From Physcomitrium patens (Eukaryota > Streptophyta > Bryopsida > Funariales > Funariaceae): a DNA stretch of 64,000 nucleotides. Below are positions 59,295 through 64,000 of the stretch, piece after piece (position 1 is the stretch's first letter; each line of letters opens with the position of its first letter). Below the pieces are notes generated by a model. The model searched no databases and was not told the DNA's origin. It saw nothing but the letters and a program-made list of their open reading frames with translations. Where the stretch lies: positions 19,043,602 to 19,107,601 of the forward strand of contig NC_037253.1 in NCBI RefSeq assembly GCF_000002425.4, written 5' to 3'. The translations under genes were made by a program, and so were the position numbers.

Positions 59295-59846
59295 TGTCAA
59301 GGACAAAGACTCGATGAGGAAAAATATACACCAAAAGGCTATCTCGATATAATAAGTCAAAATATAAACAAGTAGGTATATTAAAAGGAAACTGGAATGG
59401 CTATTGCCACAAGACAAGAAACTAAAGACTCTTGAACCTGGACTAGAAGCAAGAAAGGAGTTGACAAGAATGAAGAAGCCTTCACTCTTGTCTCTATATA
59501 TACTATCTAACTAGGGGCTACATGGCGACGTTCTATAGGACCTCCAATATGTGTTGACTTTGTAGGACACATGCCTTGACTTACAAGGCAAGTTTTTCTA
59601 CGTGTGGGCCACATAGTTAGCTTGATCTTCAAGCTAACAACATGTGTGGCACATGGCCAACTTGTTGACCACGTTTCTAATCCAAAAAGTCAATTAAAGA
59701 CACCTATGAAGTCAAAGCAGCATCTAGGAAGTTTCTAGGAAGCTTCTATATTAAATATTATATAATTAACTTACTTTTATCTACTTTTACTTACTTCTAC
59801 CTATTTCTATATGTAATTATTAGCTTACATGATTATGGCCGTGACA
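59295..59846 (-). repeat. Element B2 3' LTR
   Basis: 552 bp. From about 59450 to 59846 (U3 side) it is nearly identical to the B1 LTRs. From 59295 to about 59440 (U5 side) it is clearly different (AAAGACTCGATGAGG and so on). The predicted transcript start reads ATTCTTGTCAA, one base different from B1. Confidence 0.9.
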
Positions 59847-59860
59847 TTACCCCCCCTTCT
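59847..59860 (-). other. Element B2 polypurine tract
   Basis: Same AGAAGGGGGGGTAA as in B1, abutting the 3' LTR. Confidence 0.85.
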
Positions 59861-59887
59861 AGAGACGAGTTCCACGAGGAGCGGTCA

Positions 59888-60310
59888 TCATATGTTGAGG
59901 AAATCTATGATGCGACGAATTGTATTCGCCACATACTCTGATCTCTATTCTCTTCGAAGATGATTGATAGGGCCTCTCAACCATCGGTAATGTCCCATAC
60001 CAGGGCGGGAAGACCACCCAGTTATTTGATCATTATTGAGGCCTTCATAACTTCCTTCGAATAGAATATTCGGAACACCATCAGGAGTTGTTCCTACCTC
60101 TAGCAAAATCACCAAACATCGGGAGTCCCTTCCCAAATCATGATACCAAACGCGTTGTATCTCACCATCTGTTCGAGGAAGAACATGTCGTTCTTGAAGA
60201 TCTTCATCTCGATTGCGTCGTCTTGAAGGTTGTGACAATCGTAATGTCTCGTCCGGCAGGTCAGCAAACGAAGGTTCTTGAGTTGAATCCGCTGGTTGTT
60301 GGCTCTCCAT
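59888..60310 (-). pseudogene. Element B2 extra ORF, truncated
   Basis: Homologous to 11533-11955. Starts MESQQPADSTQEPSFADLPD; a TAG at 59945-59947 replaces a Gln codon, removing the last 19 residues. Function unknown. Confidence 0.5.
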
Positions 60311-60404
60311 CTAATTAGCATCACAAATGTAAAGAAGTTACAAACAAGGATAGGAAATTGAATGTTATCTTGCCTCAATCTTGTCTCTTTTATAAGAGAG
60401 ATTT

Positions 60405-60734
60405 TCATCTTGGTTTTGATGGATGTCGTTGATGAAAAACTTTGACTTTAGCTGATGCATTTGCTAGATTCCTGGATGGCTCCCATGTGCGTTCACTAAT
60501 ATCATATCCGCGCCAATGAACAAGATATTCCAGCTTATTTCGGCGCCGCCTTGAGTCTAATATCTCTTCCACCTCAAATTCTTCATTATTATCTACTTCT
60601 ATAGGAGGCGGTGGCATTTGTCTTCTTCCTTGTATATCCACTGTCTTATATGGTTCAAGAAGAGATACGTGGAATACAGGATGGATCTTCATTGACTCCG
60701 GTAGATGTAACCGATATGCAACTGGCTTGATCTA
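60405..60734 (-). pseudogene. Element B2 chromodomain
   Basis: FHVSLLEPYK, EFEVEEILDSRRRRNKLEYL, VHWRGY and WEPSRNL as in B1. In frame with integrase, with the same TAG at 60732-60734 between them. Confidence 0.85.
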
Positions 60735-61610
60735 TTCAGAAACAGAAAAGGGGCCAAGCCTACGATAGTCCAACTTGTCACAAGGTCGAGTAGTCTTGAT
60801 ATTGCGACGAAGTAGCCATACCTTATCACCCACGTTGATTTGTGGTTGCTCCTTACGATATAGATCTGCGTTTATCTTTTTTCGTTCTTGAGCTTCCTTC
60901 AATTGTGTCTTCATTATTGCATGTAACTCTGACAACCGATTTGCCATATCTTCTGCTGCAGGATTATCAACTTTTGAAAAATCAAAAGTATCAAGTTGTG
61001 GATGATAGCCATAATTGGCAAAGAAAGGTGTTTGTTGCGTGGAAGAATGTACCGTATTATTATAAGCAAACTCTGCCAATGGCAGAAGGGTTGTCCAATC
61101 ATCTTGTTGGTAGTTGATAGTACACCTTAAATATTGCTCCAAGACTTGGTTTACGCGCTCTGTTTGTCCATCAGTTTGAGGATGGAAAGCTGAAGATAGC
61201 TTTATGTCCACTTTTAAAATCTTGAAAAGGGTCCTCCAAAATCTTGACACAAATTGAGTTCCCCTATCCGATATGATATCTTTAGGTAATCCATGATAGC
61301 GATAGATATTATCAATGAAAAGCTTAGCTGTTTCTTCACCTGTGATAGATTTTGTACATGGCACAAAATGTGCCATCTTGGTGAAACGATCTACTATCAC
61401 AAATATAGAATCATAAGATCTTGAGCTTGGAAGATCTGTGATGAAATCCATAGAAATAGAAGACCATGGTTGTTCTGGTATAGGTAATGGCTGAAGAAGT
61501 CCGTAAGGTTGATGACAAGGAATTTTTGATCTTGAACAAATATCACATGATTGTACAAAGTCTTTGACTGACTTCCACATTTGTGGCCACCAAAAATCTC
61601 TTGATATGAG
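60732..61610 (-). pseudogene. Element B2 integrase
   Basis: The HHCC finger (SCDICSRSK) and D,D-35-E core (MDFITDLP, ISDRGTQF, QTERVNQ) form one continuous frame here; the stop that splits them in B1 (13154) is a sense codon. It ends at the shared TAG. Confidence 0.85.
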
Positions 61611-61846
61611 TTCCAAAGTCTTATTATATCCAAAGTGCCCTGCTGCTGGAAAGTCATGACGTGCTTGAAGAACACGTAAACGTGCTTCTCCTTTGGACTG
61701 GATTTGCTTGAGAAAAGTTGAATCAACATTCCAAAGTCTTATTATATCCAAAGTGCCCTGCTGCTGGAAAGTCATGACGTGCTTGAAGAACACGTAAACG
61801 TGCTTCTCCTTTGGACTGGATTTGCTTGAGAAAAGTTGAATCAACA
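61611..61846 (-). repeat. 118-bp tandem duplication in B2 pol
   Basis: Two copies, 61611-61728 and 61729-61846, essentially identical, each beginning TTCCAAAGTCTTATTATATC and ending GAATCAACA. 118 is not a multiple of three, so it breaks pol. Confidence 0.9.
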
Positions 61847-62320
61847 GTCAATGTTGATTTCATTGCTCGGAGATGAAATTGCTCCGGTTTCAAGAGGACC
61901 GTTTTTTGTTGCTCAAAAGCTGCATCTCCTTCTTTTGGTGCAAAATAAGAATGTCTAGATAGGGCATCGGATAAACCTTGTTGTTTTCTTGGCCGATAAG
62001 TGATAATGAACTCGAATCTTGACAAAGACATACTCCAACGAGCTTGACGACGATTCAATACGCGTGCTGACATGAAATACTCGAGGTTCTTGTGATCTGT
62101 ATACACAGTGACTGGACTAGAAGCGCCTTCTAGATAATGACGCCATTCTTGAAAGGAATCCACGATCGCAAGAAGTTCTTTATCGTGGATCTCATAATTG
62201 ATCTCGGCTGTTGAGAATTTTCTTGAATGAAAAGCTATCGGATGGAATTTGTCATCTGTTCCCATTTGTGATAAAACTGCACCCAAGGCAAAATCTGATG
62301 CATCTATTTCCATAAAAAAT
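61847..62320 (-). pseudogene. Element B2 RNase H
   Basis: MEIDASDFALGAVLSQ (first Asp), DKELLAIV (Glu), VYTDHKNLEYFM (Asp) and GLSDALSRHS (last Asp). Continuous through the position where B1 has TGA 13859. A 1-bp deletion near 62323 shifts it from RT. Confidence 0.85.
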
Positions 62321-63899
62321 GCCTGGAAAAGTCAACACGATATAAGACTGGTGTAGAGACAAACGATGTCTTCAAGGCTTCAAATGCTGCTTCCGCTTCT
62401 TGATTCCAATGAAATTTATCTTTACTAGTCAAGCGTGTAAGTGGAGCTGCAACTCGTGAGAAATCTTTGATGAAGATCCGATAGTAATTGGCAAATCCCA
62501 AGAAACATTGAACATCTCTTACTGTCCTTGGAATCTTCCAATCCACGATTATTTGGACTTTCTTAGAATCCATCATGAGACCATCATTTGAAATGATGTA
62601 TCCTAAAAAGTCAACTTGAGTAGTGTGAAATACACACTTTTCCATCTTGGCGTACAATCCTGCATCTCTAAGTTTTTGTAATACTTGACGAACATGTATT
62701 TCATGTTTTTCGACGTTCTTGGAATAGATCAGGATATCGTCTAGATAGTAGACGACAAAATTGTCTAAGAATTCACAAAATACATCATTCATGAGATGTT
62801 GAAAAGCAGCTGGTACATTCGTGAGTCCAAAGGGCATGACATTATATTCGAAATGTCCATACCTGGTTCGAAACGCAGTCTTCCATTCATCTCCTTTTTT
62901 GATCCGTACTAGATTATATGCTCCTCTTAGATCTATTTTTGTATAGATCTTAGCTTGATTCAACTGGTCAAGGAGTCCTGATATCAAAGGTAATGGATAC
63001 CTGTTCTTGATTGTGATCTTGTTGAGTCCTCGATAATCAACACACATTCGTAAAGATCCATCTTTTTTCTTTACGAATAGAATTGGAGCTCCTGCTGGAG
63101 ATTTTGAATGGCATATGAAATTCTTCGCTAAATTCTCGTCAATATATGTCTTGAGTTCAGCCATCTCATCTTGCGATAAACTGTAAATTGGTCCAAATGG
63201 TGGCTGAGTTCCTTCCTTGATGTCGATTGAACAATCATATGGGCGATGCTCAGGAAGAATATCTGCATTCTTTTTCTCAAAAACGTCTTGATACTCCTGA
63301 TATTGACTTGGAATGCCACTTGAAGTCTTTACGTTTTCAGAAATAGGTGCAGCATAAATAGCAAAAGTTGATCCTTCTTTTGCTACGTGTATAAATGCTT
63401 TTGCACCTATCAGTACGGGTTTTACTGTACTAGACTTATAATTTTTTACTTGATTCGTAGAACTATTAATAACGCTTTTGGAAAAGTGAAGTTTACGCGA
63501 ATTCCAATCTATTCGAGGGTTATATTTTTCTAGCCAGGATAAACCTAAAATAACTAGATTGGACGGGGATTTAATTATGTTAAAAGCTATGTAGCTATCA
63601 TGACCGTCTATTGTTACTTTTATAGGATGAGTTTCATGAGTGACATCTCCAGAAGACAAGGGACGACCATCTATGACTTCTACATGTACTGGTTTAGGTT
63701 TCTGTACATAGGGTATTTTATGACTTTTAACAAATTGTTCATCTAAAAAACATGCTGAGGCTCCCGAATCTAATAAAGCAGAGGCTTTGTAATTCTTAGG
63801 TCCTAAATATAAGTCTATTATAAAACAAGGAGAGGGTTCTGAGGAGAGGATAGGACCTTCATTAGGAATTGTACAAGGTTCCAGCTGCACGGTCCCTAT
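62304..63899 (-). pseudogene. Element B2 protease and reverse transcriptase
   Basis: One 528-codon open frame. The protease loop LLDSGASACFLD and ILGLSWLEKYNP are followed by RT motifs (LFVKKKDGSLRMCVDYR, MPFGLTN, YLDDILIYS, FLGFANYYRIF). Catalytic residues are intact. It confirms that protease and RT are a single frame in this family, in -1 relative to gag. It ends at a 1-bp deletion at the start of RNase H. Confidence 0.9.
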
Positions 63900-64000
63900 T
63901 GTAGCTGGACGAATCCGTTTTCCGACATGTTGTCTTCTTTGACCGTCGTACCCCTCATTTTATAGTTGCGTCGTTTCTTTGGACAATGTTGAGCAGTGTG
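63896..64000 (-). CDS. Element B2 gag C-terminus (window-truncated)
   Basis: Last 34 codons of gag, ending ENGFVQLQ and TAG 63896-63898, exactly as in B1. Includes the last part of the zinc knuckle (HC). The rest lies outside the window. Confidence 0.8.
   Translation of the reverse strand, partial: HTAQHCPKKRRNYKMRGTTVKEDNMSENGFVQLQ

Larger units (their letters stand above)
59290..64000 (-). mobile_element. Element B2: second chromovirus copy, right-truncated
   Basis: Same family as B1 and about 98% identical through pol by eye. 3' LTR 59295-59846 with left flank GTAAT (59290-59294), polypurine tract, extra ORF, chromodomain, integrase, RNase H, RT, protease and the end of gag, cut at 64000. 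Its breaks differ from B1: a 118-bp tandem duplication and a 120-bp deletion in the RNase H/integrase linker, a 1-bp deletion near 62323 and a stop in the extra ORF. The TAG before the chromodomain is shared. Confidence 0.92.

Overview
The window looks like nuclear DNA of a land plant. One host gene with 24 coding exons and plant-type GT-AG introns sits in about 55 kb of nested, mostly decayed Ty3/gypsy LTR retrotransposons. One element carries the tRNA-Asp-type primer site common in plant Athila/Tat elements. Others (a Tf1/sushi-like self-priming chromovirus, and an RT family with an FLDDVPIK active site) are not what a typical flowering plant shows, so a bryophyte or other non-flowering lineage is my guess, with low confidence. 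No CRISPR array, rRNA or tRNA gene was seen.

Layout. 1-6786 (-): divergent Ty3/gypsy element A, cut by the left window edge, with its 5' LTR at 5527-6786. 6842-8176 (+): integrase tail and an LTR end. 8505-9930 (+): a decayed single-frame coding region of unknown function. 10036-10674 (+): an LTR of the element C family. 10935-17316 (-): full-length chromovirus B (copy B1), with a perfect 5-bp target duplication and LTRs about 99% identical. 17586-23737 (+): Athila/Tat-like element C, its RT split by a solo LTR of the A family at 21375-22696. 23738-25509 (+): another A-family LTR carrying a degenerate telomere-like minisatellite. 25835-26650 (-): a gag scrap joined to the leader and LTR of an older relative of B whose promoter is packed with heat-shock-element modules. 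26651-30100: AT-rich, nothing recognised. 30174-39229 (-): the host gene, a tomosyn/Sro7-like WD40 protein with a C-terminal R-SNARE-like motif. 40560-41130 (+): integrase scrap. 41924-57521: a nest of very AT-rich relics, namely repeat F, element E (+), and an A-family element (A3, -) bracketed by a second F copy. 59295-64000 (-): a second B copy (B2), cut by the right edge.

The best candidate for something new is the B lineage. Eleven bases placed 2 nt inside its 5' LTR are exactly complementary to the first 11 bases of the transcript predicted from its TATA box, as in Tf1-type self-priming. The older relative at 26.2 kb keeps the pairing through a compensatory base change. B also has heat-shock-element-like LTR promoters, an extra ORF of about 140 codons after the chromodomain, and a stop codon before the chromodomain shared by both copies.

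The three A-family copies (A, E, A3) share a protease with an aromatic or histidine residue where D-S/T-G is expected. Copy A3 shows heavy C:G to T:A decay, also outside CpG, which has turned the zinc-knuckle cysteines into tyrosines and the RT aspartates into asparagines.
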